Origin: a virus
Reading direction: 5' to 3' (one strand)
DNA: 64,000 bases
Virus record (IMG/VR): IMGVR_UViG_3300034101_005931
Span: 1 to 64,000 of that record
In this document: positions 38,884 through 47,775 of the stretch, in pieces
Numbering within the stretch: position 1 is the first letter of the stretch
Layout: each line of letters begins with the position of its first letter
Translations under genes and position numbers: made by a program
The notes under the pieces: generated by a model
What the model was told of the DNA's origin: nothing
The model's database searches: none
What the model saw: the letters and a program-made list of their open reading frames with translations, nothing else

Positions 38884-39959
38884 AGCGTTATTCCCCATTT
38901 AGCGGCAAGGTAATCAATAATTTGGTTAGCAGTTGTTTCATCATGTACAGCACGGTAAATCAGAACTTCGGTGTAATTCAAAGCCACAGCTCCCTGTGTT
39001 CCGGTGCTATTCGACGCTCCCAACAAAATATCAGACCTATTTGCGGAGGAGGTTCCAACACTACCAGACAGGGTTTGATGCGTTTTCTTACTACCAACAA
39101 TAGCTTCTCCACTATTCCCAACATTGAAACGTGCTGACCAAATGTTATGGTTTGAACCTGAGCTTTTGGATAAAGTTGAAAGTCTAGATGTTCCGTTGTT
39201 AGCACCAATAACCCCCTCAGAAGACCCAATAAACATACCTCTAGGTGCTATTGTGGAGTTTCCTAGTCGAATAGCGGTTCCAGTTCCCATGTCTGTCCCC
39301 ACTAAATAGTAAGAGTATTGCTGCGTGAAAGTGGAGAACCCAGAACTTGATAAAACATCTCCATTGAAAAACACCGCTTTCCGTCCGTTGACATTAGACT
39401 TGAAAACAGGTTGGAGGCTTGCGGAGGATTGGGACAAATTAGGTTTACCGGAAACCAAGTTGTTCCATTGCGTAACTGTTTCGTCATTTTCCGCAGGGTC
39501 ATCAACGGTTGTAGCTGTGCGGGTTACAGTTCCATCAGCCCACGTTGCTTGCCAAGGGTAATCGGTGTCCCCAGAGGCGTAAAAAAAGCTTATAAAAGGG
39601 TCGCCCTCATCAGGATTCTCTTGATTTCTTTGCACCCATTGAGAGCCATCCCAATATATTTGACTGTTTCCGTTAAAACCTCCTGTCCACTGACGATAAT
39701 ACCTGTTTTTTTCATTTTCTGCCCCCGCTACATCATATACGCCGTTTGATGGAAAGATTTGAAACGCAGCCACAACAATACTGGCAGTTTCATCGGTAAA
39801 GTTGTTACCAACAAAGTTAAGCACACCCTCGTTAGCATCCAACCAAAGCTCAAGCTCTGGTAGATCGGTGGGAGAAAAAGGAACTACAGGCGAACCTCCG
39901 CCCACAGAAGGTCTACCTATTAGACTCCCTAAACCTAATCCTAAACCTAGTCTTGGCAT
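38880..39959 (-). CDS. LamG/concanavalin-fold adhesin (receptor-binding cassette)
   Basis: 359 residues. Gly/Leu-rich start (GLGLGLGSLIG), then LWLDANEG...V, QWNNL, SSASLQPVFKSNVNGRKAVFFNGDVLSS, the LamG_3 pattern, and the typical ending NQIIDYLAAKWGI. Base composition is more GC-rich than the genes on either side, a sign of transfer. Binds glycans or proteins on the host surface by inference. Downstream of the intact fibre gene in the same transcript. Confidence 0.78.
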   Translation of the reverse strand: MPRLGLGLGLGSLIGRPSVGGGSPVVPFSPTDLPELELWLDANEGVLNFVGNNFTDETASIVVAAFQIFPSNGVYDVAGAENEKNRYYRQWTGGFNGNSQIYWDGSQWVQRNQENPDEGDPFISFFYASGDTDYPWQATWADGTVTRTATTVDDPAENDETVTQWNNLVSGKPNLSQSSASLQPVFKSNVNGRKAVFFNGDVLSSSGFSTFTQQYSYYLVGTDMGTGTAIRLGNSTIAPRGMFIGSSEGVIGANNGTSRLSTLSKSSGSNHNIWSARFNVGNSGEAIVGSKKTHQTLSGSVGTSSANRSDILLGASNSTGTQGAVALNYTEVLIYRAVHDETTANQIIDYLAAKWGITL

Positions 39960-39962
39960 ATT

Positions 39963-40511
39963 TTAGAGTTTATAAACAAAAGCTGCTCCGTATAGTAACG
40001 TCAGTGACGTTATAGGACCATTAAATGAGAAGTTAACAGGTAATTCAAATGCTGTTAACTGACCAACTGTTGAAGAGCTAGCAGATATAGCAGATATTTT
40101 AGCAGCTGAGACAATCTGAACTGTTGTAAAATTACCAGTGGTTGTTTGCCCACCGATAATAAAATTAAAACCACCTTGACCTAGCTGCGCGTCGAGACGT
40201 GATGAAATAGTATTAAGAAGTGTGTTCGAACGAATTACTAAATTTTCAACATCAGATAAATTAACGTTAATGTCACTAGCGGACAACGAAACAGTAATAT
40301 CACTTGCGTTGGTGAGATGTGTGAGAACTGCATACTTAGGATAAACATCTACAGCTGAATAAGTCGGTGTACCTGTATTACCAGGAAAAGCAGAAGATCG
40401 ATCATAATAACCAACCCTTGTTACAGATATAGCAGGGTAATTGGTATCATTTAATGGAAATTGCTTAAATTTACCGGATTCAGCGGTTTGGTACGCGGTT
40501 ATAATGGCCAT
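39963..40511 (-). CDS. fibre or baseplate-attached protein with shared N-terminal domain
   Basis: 182 residues. N-terminal ~85 residues (YPAISVTRVGYYDRSSAF...TPTYSAVDVYPKYAVLTHLTN) are paralogous to the N terminus of the 41046-42752 protein, so both probably dock to the same virion site. C-terminal half is beta-rich and ends GAAFVYKL. Late box AATAAATA (40517-40524) 5 nt before ATG. Its 3' end is duplicated at 38584. Confidence 0.75.
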   Translation of the reverse strand: MAIITAYQTAESGKFKQFPLNDTNYPAISVTRVGYYDRSSAFPGNTGTPTYSAVDVYPKYAVLTHLTNASDITVSLSASDINVNLSDVENLVIRSNTLLNTISSRLDAQLGQGGFNFIIGGQTTTGNFTTVQIVSAAKISAISASSSTVGQLTAFELPVNFSFNGPITSLTLLYGAAFVYKL

Positions 40512-40516
40512 ATGAA

Positions 40517-40524
40517 TATTTATT
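40517..40524 (-). promoter_or_regulatory. late promoter box for 40511
   Basis: AATAAATA, 5 nt before the ATG on the minus strand. Confidence 0.6.
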
Positions 40525-40530
40525 AAACAG

Positions 40531-40558
40531 TTGCTATTTTTATAAATATCTCTATACT
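40531..40558 (+). promoter_or_regulatory. sigma70-type promoter for tmRNA
   Basis: TTGCTA, 16-nt spacer, TATACT (40553-40558); a TATAAATA box overlaps at 40541-40548. Mature tmRNA starts 23 nt after the -10, so 5' processing is needed. Confidence 0.55.
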
Positions 40559-40581
40559 TACATTAAGTTCTTTAAAAATTT

Positions 40582-41034
40582 GGGGGTGTACTGGTTTCGA
40601 CCTGAAACAGAAACTAAAAACGCATGTAGAGGTTGGTCAGCTGGCCTCTTAAAAAGCAGACCGAAAAATTAAGAGCAGATAATACTGACTCCATCTTGGC
40701 TGAAGCCGAGTACATATTCAACAACGCTTCCGAGTTTCTCGGAGAGGTTGAAGAAGAGTATCTCTTAGCAGCTTAAGGTCCTTTAACTCAGACCCTCTAA
40801 GAGTTAATTGATAACAGAGGAAGTTAGATTGTTGGTAGTTCTAATGTAACAACAAAATATCAACCGTATATAGATTGCGATAATGTCTATAGGCAGACTA
40901 AAAACTCGGTTAGTGTCACCAAGCAGCCTAAAGTCTTCGTTACCGTATGGTGGCTGAAATGCTGAAGATACTAAAACATGTAGACCTTTTAGTCTATGGA
41001 TTCAGGGACAGGGGTTCAACTCCCCTCATCTCCA
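40582..41034 (+). ncRNA. ssrA: tmRNA (ssrA)
   Basis: 453 nt. 5' acceptor GGGGGTG pairs with 3' CATCTCC (G3-U70, alanine identity), T-arm GGGGTTCAACTCCCC, and the conserved GGTTTCGACC next to the 5' end. Resume codon GCA at 40675 follows the A-rich AAAAATTAAGA. The tag frame runs 33 sense codons (40675-40773), starting ADNTDSILAE and ending EEYLLAA, then TAA. The 3' end lacks an encoded CCA. It rescues stalled ribosomes and adds the -LAA degradation tag. Confidence 0.95.
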
Positions 41035-41045
41035 CTTTTTAACTA

Positions 41046-42752
41046 TTATCTACTAATCTCTTCCCAATCCATGGATGCAAACATTCCAGTTGTACCACTA
41101 GAACTATTAACAGCCGCAACTAATGTGAGTTCGTAAGGAGTGCTAGTAAAATAATTTCTTTCCAATTGAAATTTAAAGAGAGCTTCTTTTAGAATATCAA
41201 CAGAAGGAGAACTTTGATTGTTGGAACTCACATACCCACTAGCTAAAATTCTTCCTCCTGAAAAACTTGTACCTGTGGTATTATATTGCACTGCACTATC
41301 TGGTCCAGCACTCAACCACTGTCCTCCTGTTGTTGTTCCAGATGCTATAACTTGCCAATTATAGTTTTTACCATCCCCATCTCCTAAAATAGATAATGCT
41401 GTCAATATAATAATAGCATCTAATCTATCTGTTCTTAATTTAATTGAAATGATCGGATAATACGTATTTGCAGCCGCAAAGGTTATTGGTGCATTAATTG
41501 GAATAGATATAGCTTGTTGTAATCCACGAAGTTCATAACCACCTTCAGATATTACAGTAGAACATACTTGTTTTAACGTTTTGGGAACGTTTGTTGCTGC
41601 CTTATTAGTGATCTCATATCTCAGAGGCAAAGATGCTGTAGTAATATAAGTTGAATCAATAAGATTAGCATGATGGAATGAATGACAAACAATAAATTTA
41701 CCATTGATAACAAACCCTGTTCTTACTGTTCCTACACCAAGCCATTCAATATCAGCCCACAAAATTTGTGCTTTAGTAATATCTAAAGTAAATCCTGAAG
41801 GTCCAGTTCCATCTAACTTATCACCATTCCATGCTGATACAGGAACAATATTTTCTGAAGAAGGAGAACCATTAACTAATGTTCTTTCAACAAAGCTCAT
41901 TACACCATCATTTAATTGAAAATAGATACCATTATCTTGTCCAAAGTACCCAACTCTCTGTCTCAAATTTGTAGCAGAAGAAGCCATGACAAATGTATTC
42001 ATTACGAGCAATGACTTACCTGGTTGATAGGAAAATACTTTTGTTGTTTCTCTAATAACAGAAGCACCTGATAACCCAGTTACATTCAGTTCCATCAACC
42101 CTTGATTTTGATTAAAGGTATATGAAGCGCTTACAGCAGTTAAAGATGCCCAAAGGTTATTGTCTCTATATCTATGACTTGAATCAAATAAAGTCATAGG
42201 AGAAGATATTCTTAATCTTCCAAATGCATCAAGCTGAGTAGGTTCAGGTGTTGTTACAGCGTTGATGGTATTGAGAATATTGACAGCTGTGACTGGGTTG
42301 AGAACGGTAACCGCACCAGACACAGCTATTTTATTGTTTAATAAAGTATAGTATACATCATCAACGGCAGATGCGGTATCAAATGTATTTTTCTCTAAGT
42401 CATCAACATATGTAGAAATACCAGAGAGCTGAAAACTTTGCAATAATGTAAAAGCATTATTTGTTGATATTAATGTTTCTATCTCGTCTAACTCTATATT
42501 AACCTGACCAGCACTTAATGATACGCTAATATCTTCTGGATTTGTTATATGTGATAAAACTGCGTATTTCGGGTAAATGTCTACAGCAGAGTATGTAGGA
42601 TTGCCTGTATTAGCGGGAAAAGCTGCAGAATCGTCATAATAACCTATCCTTGTTACAGATATAGCAGGAAATCTGCTATCATCTTGAATTTCAATAAATT
42701 TACTATATTCTACTGTTTTAGAGTTACGGATAATGTTAGGACTATTTGACAT
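41046..42752 (-). CDS. tail-fibre-type protein with shared N-terminal domain
   Basis: 568 residues. N terminus (FPAISVTRIGYYDDSAAF, PTYSAVDIYPKYAVLSHITN) is paralogous to 39963-40511. The middle has DAFGRLRISSPMTLFDSSHRY, a segment found in many marine phage structural proteins, then a long beta-rich domain ending in a Ser/Thr-rich C terminus. Starts next to a late-like AATAAATA 9 nt upstream. Confidence 0.78.
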   Translation of the reverse strand: MSNSPNIIRNSKTVEYSKFIEIQDDSRFPAISVTRIGYYDDSAAFPANTGNPTYSAVDIYPKYAVLSHITNPEDISVSLSAGQVNIELDEIETLISTNNAFTLLQSFQLSGISTYVDDLEKNTFDTASAVDDVYYTLLNNKIAVSGAVTVLNPVTAVNILNTINAVTTPEPTQLDAFGRLRISSPMTLFDSSHRYRDNNLWASLTAVSASYTFNQNQGLMELNVTGLSGASVIRETTKVFSYQPGKSLLVMNTFVMASSATNLRQRVGYFGQDNGIYFQLNDGVMSFVERTLVNGSPSSENIVPVSAWNGDKLDGTGPSGFTLDITKAQILWADIEWLGVGTVRTGFVINGKFIVCHSFHHANLIDSTYITTASLPLRYEITNKAATNVPKTLKQVCSTVISEGGYELRGLQQAISIPINAPITFAAANTYYPIISIKLRTDRLDAIIILTALSILGDGDGKNYNWQVIASGTTTGGQWLSAGPDSAVQYNTTGTSFSGGRILASGYVSSNNQSSPSVDILKEALFKFQLERNYFTSTPYELTLVAAVNSSSGTTGMFASMDWEEISR

Positions 42753-42764
42753 TTATTAAAATAT

Positions 42765-42920
42765 TTATTTAACCCTCCTAGGTGAACCTCGTAAACTTCT
42801 ACTAGTAAATACCTGAACATGCGGTTGGTTTTTTTCGTTTTTACGTTTTTGAAGCTGTTTGACAATAAACAACAAAAGAAAACTCGCAATTACAATTATA
42901 GAAGCTATAATAATTTCCAT
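42765..42920 (-). CDS. small single-TM protein
   Basis: 51 residues: a hydrophobic helix at 3-20 (IIIASIIVIASFLLLFIV) then a basic tail (KQLQKRKNEKNQ...SPRRVK). Upstream of the fibre gene on the same strand. Function unknown. Confidence 0.5.
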   Translation of the reverse strand: MEIIIASIIVIASFLLLFIVKQLQKRKNEKNQPHVQVFTSRSLRGSPRRVK

Positions 42921-42957
42921 AGATAATTAATTACTCAGTAGTTTGTTTTAATCACGT

Positions 42958-43767
42958 ATGAAAGTTGCCTGTTGCTCTACTCTTAATGATTTATATTTTG
43001 AGGGATTTATTACATTTTATTATAGCTTAATTCATCACAACCCGGGGTTCAATTTACCGTATTATATTTTTACTTGGGGCGAGCTGTCTAATAAAAATAT
43101 ATCTAAATTAAAAGATATTTACGATAAGTTCATTATTAAAGATATACGTAATGAACAGTACGACGGTGTACAGTATAGTGAAAAATGGAGAACATGGAAT
43201 ATTAATTGCATTAATAGATTTGAAATTTTTACATTAGAAGAATATGATAGACTTATTTTCTTAGATGCTGATATGTTAGTTCTTGGTAATGTAAAAGAAT
43301 TATTTGAAATTGATGTAGAGTTTGGTGCATGTACAATTGCACTAAATAGCGAAATAGATCACCCGAGTAAGTATAATAAAGCTTTGAAATCTTTTGACGG
43401 AGGCCTGATGATAATTGGGAAAAAATATCTTTGTAAAAACACAGTAGAAGACCTGATTAAAATAGCTAAACAAAAGAAATGGACGAGTGATGAACCTATA
43501 CTAAATGTTTTTTTTGATAATACTAAAACTACATTTTTACCTAAAAAATACAACACACTCACAACAGAAATTACAAACGATAATTTAAAGGATAGTTTAA
43601 TAATACAATACGTAGGAGTAAAAAAACCATGGCTAGGTAAAACACTAGAAGATAGACATGATACTTTTAATTTACAAAGATTAAATAGCAGAACTCTAGC
43701 CATTAAAGTAGATATGTTATATCAATTATACTATAAAAAAGCTATAGCAGCATATGGAATTGGATAA
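42958..43767 (+). CDS. GT8-like glycosyltransferase, copy 1
   Basis: 269 residues. MKVACCSTLNDLYFEGF, RLIFLDADMLVLGN with the D-x-D metal motif near 101, SFDGGLMIIGKKYL near 142, and VGVKKPWLGK near the end, as in glycogenin/GT8 retaining transferases. Followed at once by a paralogue, overlapping by 14 nt. Acceptor unknown. Confidence 0.8.
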   Translation: MKVACCSTLNDLYFEGFITFYYSLIHHNPGFNLPYYIFTWGELSNKNISKLKDIYDKFIIKDIRNEQYDGVQYSEKWRTWNINCINRFEIFTLEEYDRLIFLDADMLVLGNVKELFEIDVEFGACTIALNSEIDHPSKYNKALKSFDGGLMIIGKKYLCKNTVEDLIKIAKQKKWTSDEPILNVFFDNTKTTFLPKKYNTLTTEITNDNLKDSLIIQYVGVKKPWLGKTLEDRHDTFNLQRLNSRTLAIKVDMLYQLYYKKAIAAYGIG

Positions 43768-44605
43768 AAAAATAGCGTGTTGTTCTACACTTAATGATTT
43801 ATACTTCGAGGGGTTTTTAACATTTTTCGAAAGTCTAAAGACACATAACCCAAAGTTTAATTTACCGTATTATATTTTTGCATGGGGTGATTTAAGTTCA
43901 AAAAATATTGAATATCTGCACAACCTATACACTAACTTTGAAATTAAAAATATTGATAACACAAAATATGATGGTGTAAAATATAGTACAAGATTTCGTG
44001 ATTGGAATATTAATTGTGTAAATCGATTTGAAATTTTGTCTCTTTCAGATTATGATAGAGTTATATTTTTTGATGTTGATATGCTTATTATTAAAAATCT
44101 CGACGAGCTTTTTCAATTTGATGGTGATTTCTGTGCTTGTGAAGAGCCTAAGGATATATTAATTGATCATCCGGCTGTTTTTAATCAATCGTTGAAAACG
44201 TTTAATGGCGGTTTAATGCTTTTTTCGAAAAAGTATCTTAATAAAGAAACGCAAGACGGCTTAATAAGCATTGCCCTTCAAAAAAAATGGTCAAGCGATG
44301 AACCTATTCTCAATACGTTTTTTACAAATGATAAAGTTACATTTCTCCCTGACACATATCTTGTTACTATGCATGGTATAACAGAGAAAACATTTTCTTC
44401 TGCCAAAATTTTACATTTCGTAGGCGAAAAAAAACCCTGGAATAAAGGAGGTTTACCCGACAAATATGACCGAAATTGTGTAAGAGGTTTGGTTGATAAA
44501 ACCCTTTTATTTAAAGTTGATTTAAAATACCGACAATACTATAATAAGGCTATTAAAAAATTTAATGAATATAAAGAAAATTCTTGTAATTGTACCTCAC
44601 GGTGA
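43754..44605 (+). CDS. GT8-like glycosyltransferase, copy 2
   Basis: 283 residues, clearly a tandem duplicate of 42958-43767 (ACCSTLNDLYFEGF, YDRVIFFDVDMLII, FNGGLMLFSKKYL, HFVGEKKPW). The D-x-D is here DVD. The pair may add two different sugars in sequence. 3' end overlaps the deacetylase gene by 41 nt. Confidence 0.8.
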   Translation: MELDKKIACCSTLNDLYFEGFLTFFESLKTHNPKFNLPYYIFAWGDLSSKNIEYLHNLYTNFEIKNIDNTKYDGVKYSTRFRDWNINCVNRFEILSLSDYDRVIFFDVDMLIIKNLDELFQFDGDFCACEEPKDILIDHPAVFNQSLKTFNGGLMLFSKKYLNKETQDGLISIALQKKWSSDEPILNTFFTNDKVTFLPDTYLVTMHGITEKTFSSAKILHFVGEKKPWNKGGLPDKYDRNCVRGLVDKTLLFKVDLKYRQYYNKAIKKFNEYKENSCNCTSR

Positions 44606-45218
44606 TGATGAAATATTACTATGTGGAGGAACGATTCATAAATTTGCGAAACAAGGACACGAGATACATATTGCCTTTGTTAGACAGCCACACGACGAAA
44701 GAACTGCAAAACAACTCGAAACAACGAAAAAAGTAAAAACGCATTTAAGAATAAAAGAAACGTACTACTTAAATTTAACTGAAGAGGAAACTGCAAATAA
44801 TTTTCTTAAACTAAAATGCAAGGTAGAAGATGTTATAAGTACCATAAGACCTGAAATAATCTTTACCACTTTCTACGGCGACAATCATCAGGATCATCAA
44901 AATTTATTTAAAGCTGTATCAGTAGCATGTCGTCATCATAATGCACCGTTTGTAAAGCAAATTTATGTAGGTGAGGTCTGCTCTTCTACAGAACAAAACA
45001 TAGGTCCAGATAAGTTTAATCCAACTGTCTACATTCCTCTATCCATTGATGATATTACTGCAAAAATATTAGCAATGGAAGCATATAAAACAGAGAGAAG
45101 AGATCATCCGCATGCAAGATCAGGAGAAAATATATCAGCTCTTGCAACGTTTAGAGGTGCACGTATTAATGAAAAATACGCGGAAGCGTTTATGTGTTTA
45201 AAGTTAGTTTGGGATTAG
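44565..45218 (+). CDS. LmbE-like (PIG-L) deacetylase
   Basis: 217 residues. VIVPHGDDEILLCGG at 9-22 (the A-H-P-D-D motif) and FYGDNHQDHQN near 105 supply the zinc site. These enzymes remove N-acetyl groups from sugars or sugar conjugates. Next to two transferases, so it probably works on the same glycan. Overlaps the transferase gene by 41 nt and is convergent with the lysis gene. Confidence 0.82.
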   Translation: MNIKKILVIVPHGDDEILLCGGTIHKFAKQGHEIHIAFVRQPHDERTAKQLETTKKVKTHLRIKETYYLNLTEEETANNFLKLKCKVEDVISTIRPEIIFTTFYGDNHQDHQNLFKAVSVACRHHNAPFVKQIYVGEVCSSTEQNIGPDKFNPTVYIPLSIDDITAKILAMEAYKTERRDHPHARSGENISALATFRGARINEKYAEAFMCLKLVWD

Positions 45219-45688
45219 AGTAGTGCTGCTTGAAAGTGCATCCAATCATAGTTTTTCAGTCTACCTAGACTGACCCACCCTTCACTTTCTACGATTTTCC
45301 AAAAAGCTTCATATTCCTTTTTCGCGAAAACAGCTCTATCTCTTCCCCACTTTAAACGGTTTCTATCTGGATCTAGATCTACAGCAGCGCCCCAAGAATG
45401 TATTGACCAAGCTGAACCTCCGCGCATTTTACGAACGTTAACACAACCACCAAAGCTATTAAGTTTAAGCTTTTGAATATCTTTTAAACCATATGTTTTA
45501 AGGGTTTGTTCGAAAATAGTATGTAATGATTCTGCACATTTTTTATTACATGATATTTTTTTAACTTTAGCTGATTGATCCCATGCTAGATACATTTCAT
45601 AAGGAAGTTGTATCTGTGTCATGTTTTCTCCGACAGGACCATAAAAGGCTGTCATTGATGTAAATCCTTGTTTTGGCCACTTATTCAT
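45215..45688 (-). CDS. M15 (VanY/L-Ala-D-Glu) peptidase, probable endolysin
   Basis: 157 residues. Zinc motif SIHSWGAAVDLDPD with H97 and D104, and YDWMHF with H151, the catalytic set of M15 peptidases. Cuts peptidoglycan cross-links. Its ATG overlaps the holin-like gene by 8 nt, forming a lysis pair. An alternative start is M12 (45655). Confidence 0.8.
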   Translation of the reverse strand: MNKWPKQGFTSMTAFYGPVGENMTQIQLPYEMYLAWDQSAKVKKISCNKKCAESLHTIFEQTLKTYGLKDIQKLKLNSFGGCVNVRKMRGGSAWSIHSWGAAVDLDPDRNRLKWGRDRAVFAKKEYEAFWKIVESEGWVSLGRLKNYDWMHFQAALL

Positions 45689-46151
45689 ATGGTTGTTCCT
45701 CTACCCACTCTATAGGTGCATAAGAGAGGTCATCTTTATACTTTTCAGCGTATATTTGTATAATTGTTTCTTGAACCTCTTCTTTTGCGTATTGTATTTC
45801 ACCTTTTAATGCAGTGTTTGATTCTGTATTATATTTAAAATCAATGGCTGCTTGTAGACCGAGATATGCAGATATAATGATTGCAAAAATTTTAATTGTT
45901 TCTACGAATATTGTCACAAATGGTGTGGTAATTGTTGGAAGCGGTGCTGTTAAAAATAAGATAAAAGTACTTACTCCAAAAAAAGCCAACAACATTAAGA
46001 TGGAGCTAAAAACCACAAAAAACTTTTTACTTCTTAAGAAGTTAATAGACTTCATCTCTTCAATATATTGAAGAGGGGTGTTAGGTGGTACTTTATTGTG
46101 ACTTAACATAGCCGCTAACGATTGTCCTATTAATGCTAGTCTATCCCACAT
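45681..46151 (-). CDS. holin-like membrane protein
   Basis: 156 residues. Two hydrophobic segments (VFSSILMLLAFFGVSTFILFL and FVETIKIFAIIISAYLGLQA) and a polar C-terminal half. Position next to the endolysin suggests a holin, though it is longer than most; a membrane scaffold is the alternative. Confidence 0.55.
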   Translation of the reverse strand: MWDRLALIGQSLAAMLSHNKVPPNTPLQYIEEMKSINFLRSKKFFVVFSSILMLLAFFGVSTFILFLTAPLPTITTPFVTIFVETIKIFAIIISAYLGLQAAIDFKYNTESNTALKGEIQYAKEEVQETIIQIYAEKYKDDLSYAPIEWVEEQPYE

Positions 46152-46186
46152 ATATAACTATTTAGTCAAATGAATAAGTAATATTA

Positions 46187-46987
46187 ATGTACGGAAAACA
46201 GTATAATAGTGATTTAGAAGCTATTTATAACTATATGGTTCAACCTCAAGTTTTGTTGGAAAAATACTATAGTGATAAATTGCACGAGAGATTTTGGCAA
46301 AATAATGTTTTTGATTCTAATATACGAGAAAAACTATTACAGATTGCGAAAGATTTCTATAATTCCTTTGATATTAATGTACCGGTAATAGATATACAAC
46401 TAACAGGATCAATGGCTAATTACAATTATACGAAGTATTCAGATCTCGATGTTCATATTATAATTGACTTTAAACAAATTAACCCCAACACTGATTTAGT
46501 TAAAAAAGCTTTAGACGGTGTTAGATTTATATGGAATTTGAGACACAATATAACTATGGGTGGTCATGATGTAGAATTTTATTTTCAAGATGTTAATGAG
46601 CAGCATACGGCTAGCGGTCTTTATAGCTTATTAAATGGAGAATGGATAAGAGAACCAAAGTATAGCCCACCTGAAATAGATGAACGCGATGTAAAGGTAA
46701 AATATGACGCTTATGTATCAGAAATAGAAAAACTTGCTAATAGAGTAAAAGCAAAAAATCTTTCTCCTGAAGAGTATAAATCAATAACAGATCGCGCCTC
46801 TAAGTTGAAAGCAAAAATACATCAAGGAAGAAAAGATTGTTTATTAACAGGTAATGAATTTTGTGTTGAAAACTTAGTATTTAAAGAATTAAGAAACTCT
46901 GATCTATTCGGTAAATTAATACAAATTGGTATTGACGCCTATGATAAGGCATATTCAGAAGACGAGCTTAATCGCCATGAATATTAA
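46187..46987 (+). CDS. nucleotidyltransferase
   Basis: 266 residues. The DNA pol beta-like core LTGSMANYNYTKYSDLDVHIIIDF near 75-98 has G-S and D-x-D for metal binding. Similar genes occur in T4-like marine phages. Target (tRNA, antibiotic, protein or small molecule) unknown. Its last 20 nt overlap the convergent gene. Confidence 0.78.
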   Translation: MYGKQYNSDLEAIYNYMVQPQVLLEKYYSDKLHERFWQNNVFDSNIREKLLQIAKDFYNSFDINVPVIDIQLTGSMANYNYTKYSDLDVHIIIDFKQINPNTDLVKKALDGVRFIWNLRHNITMGGHDVEFYFQDVNEQHTASGLYSLLNGEWIREPKYSPPEIDERDVKVKYDAYVSEIEKLANRVKAKNLSPEEYKSITDRASKLKAKIHQGRKDCLLTGNEFCVENLVFKELRNSDLFGKLIQIGIDAYDKAYSEDELNRHEY

Positions 46988-47174
46988 AAGTGACAGTGGT
47001 CTTATGATATAGTTTACCTGTCGTAGGGTGTATTTGACATAATTCACCGCTATTTAAAAGTACAACATTGTAGCCGTTTTTGTCGTTTATTCTCTGATAT
47101 AAGAGCTGACCAAATTCTTCCATTTCTAGAAAGAAAAAGTCACCTGGATAAATTTTGTCCCACGTTACTTTCAT
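46968..47174 (-). CDS. hypothetical protein
   Basis: 68 residues from ATG 47174. MKVTWDKIYPGDFFFLEMEEFGQ... then NDKNGYNVVLLNSGELCQIHPTTG: a small beta-rich protein. A longer frame from 47216 reads through the promoter and is rejected. Promoter with TATAAT 7 nt before ATG. Confidence 0.65.
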   Translation of the reverse strand: MKVTWDKIYPGDFFFLEMEEFGQLLYQRINDKNGYNVVLLNSGELCQIHPTTGKLYHKTTVTFNIHGD

Positions 47175-47181
47175 AACTTTT

Positions 47182-47209
47182 ATTATAGTAAAAAAATTAT
47201 AAATCTCAA
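47182..47209 (-). promoter_or_regulatory. sigma70-type promoter for 47174
   Basis: TTGAGA, 16-nt spacer, TATAAT on the minus strand; ATG follows 7 nt after. Confidence 0.7.
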
Positions 47210-47267
47210 GAAACAAACGAATTTATTAATCCTTCTGCTGCATTAGCTGTCAAAGTGTTTCAACAAA

Positions 47268-47774
47268 TTATAGGAAAAACCAAACAAGTGCAGCGAAGAT
47301 AGCAGCTGCTCCTGCAGGTATACCGAGGTTATAAGGAGGAGGAGCTAAATTCATAAACTGTAGACCCAATAAGACACCACCTGCTGCAGCAATAACAGCT
47401 GCAATAAGTTTGAGTCTATGATAACGTTTTACAGCATTATTGTATTTTTCCATGAACTTCTGAGCTTCTGCTTGCTGTATAACACCCCATTCTTTTAGAG
47501 CATCTGCGCTTTTCTGTACTTCAGCTGTTCTTGCTTCCGCTTGCTGTAATTTAACTGATACATTAGATAGGTTTATTTTGAGTTTAGCATTTTCACTTTT
47601 TGCAGCTTTTAACTCAGCAGCTATACCTCTAACAAGCTCTCTTCCCTCGCTTATTGTTGGTTTAGGGATGGCTACCGGTGTAGGCTTTGGCTTTGGATCT
47701 TTTTTTCCAAAAGGCCATGCCATGGCACCTGATGTGATAGATAATAAAATTAAAATAGTTAAGTACTTTTTCAT
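47268..47774 (-). CDS. secreted coiled-coil protein with C-terminal TMs
   Basis: 168 residues. Signal-like start MKKYLTILILLSITSGAMA, Pro/Lys linker, a coiled coil (GRELVRGIAAELKAAKSENA...), then two hydrophobic segments at the end. A spanin-like or envelope-linking part of the lysis cluster is possible. One base separates it from the lipoprotein gene. Confidence 0.55.
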   Translation of the reverse strand: MKKYLTILILLSITSGAMAWPFGKKDPKPKPTPVAIPKPTISEGRELVRGIAAELKAAKSENAKLKINLSNVSVKLQQAEARTAEVQKSADALKEWGVIQQAEAQKFMEKYNNAVKRYHRLKLIAAVIAAAGGVLLGLQFMNLAPPPYNLGIPAGAAAIFAALVWFFL

Positions 47775-47775
47775 A

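Larger units (their letters stand above)
38584..40079. repeat. 110-bp perfect direct repeat (38584-38693 and 39970-40079)
   Basis: Two identical 110-bp copies, 1386 bp apart, bracket a cassette of 1276 bp that carries the LamG-like adhesin gene and a small gene. Signature of insertion or exchange by recombination in the fibre 3' end. Confidence 0.95.

Noticed and set aside
38584-40079. Diversity-generating retroelement (template and variable repeat)
   Set aside because: The two 110-bp copies are identical with no adenine-biased changes and no reverse transcriptase is in the window; simple duplication fits better.
47174-47216. Upstream extension of gene 46968-47174
   Set aside because: The added residues would be read through the promoter (TTGAGA-16-TATAAT).
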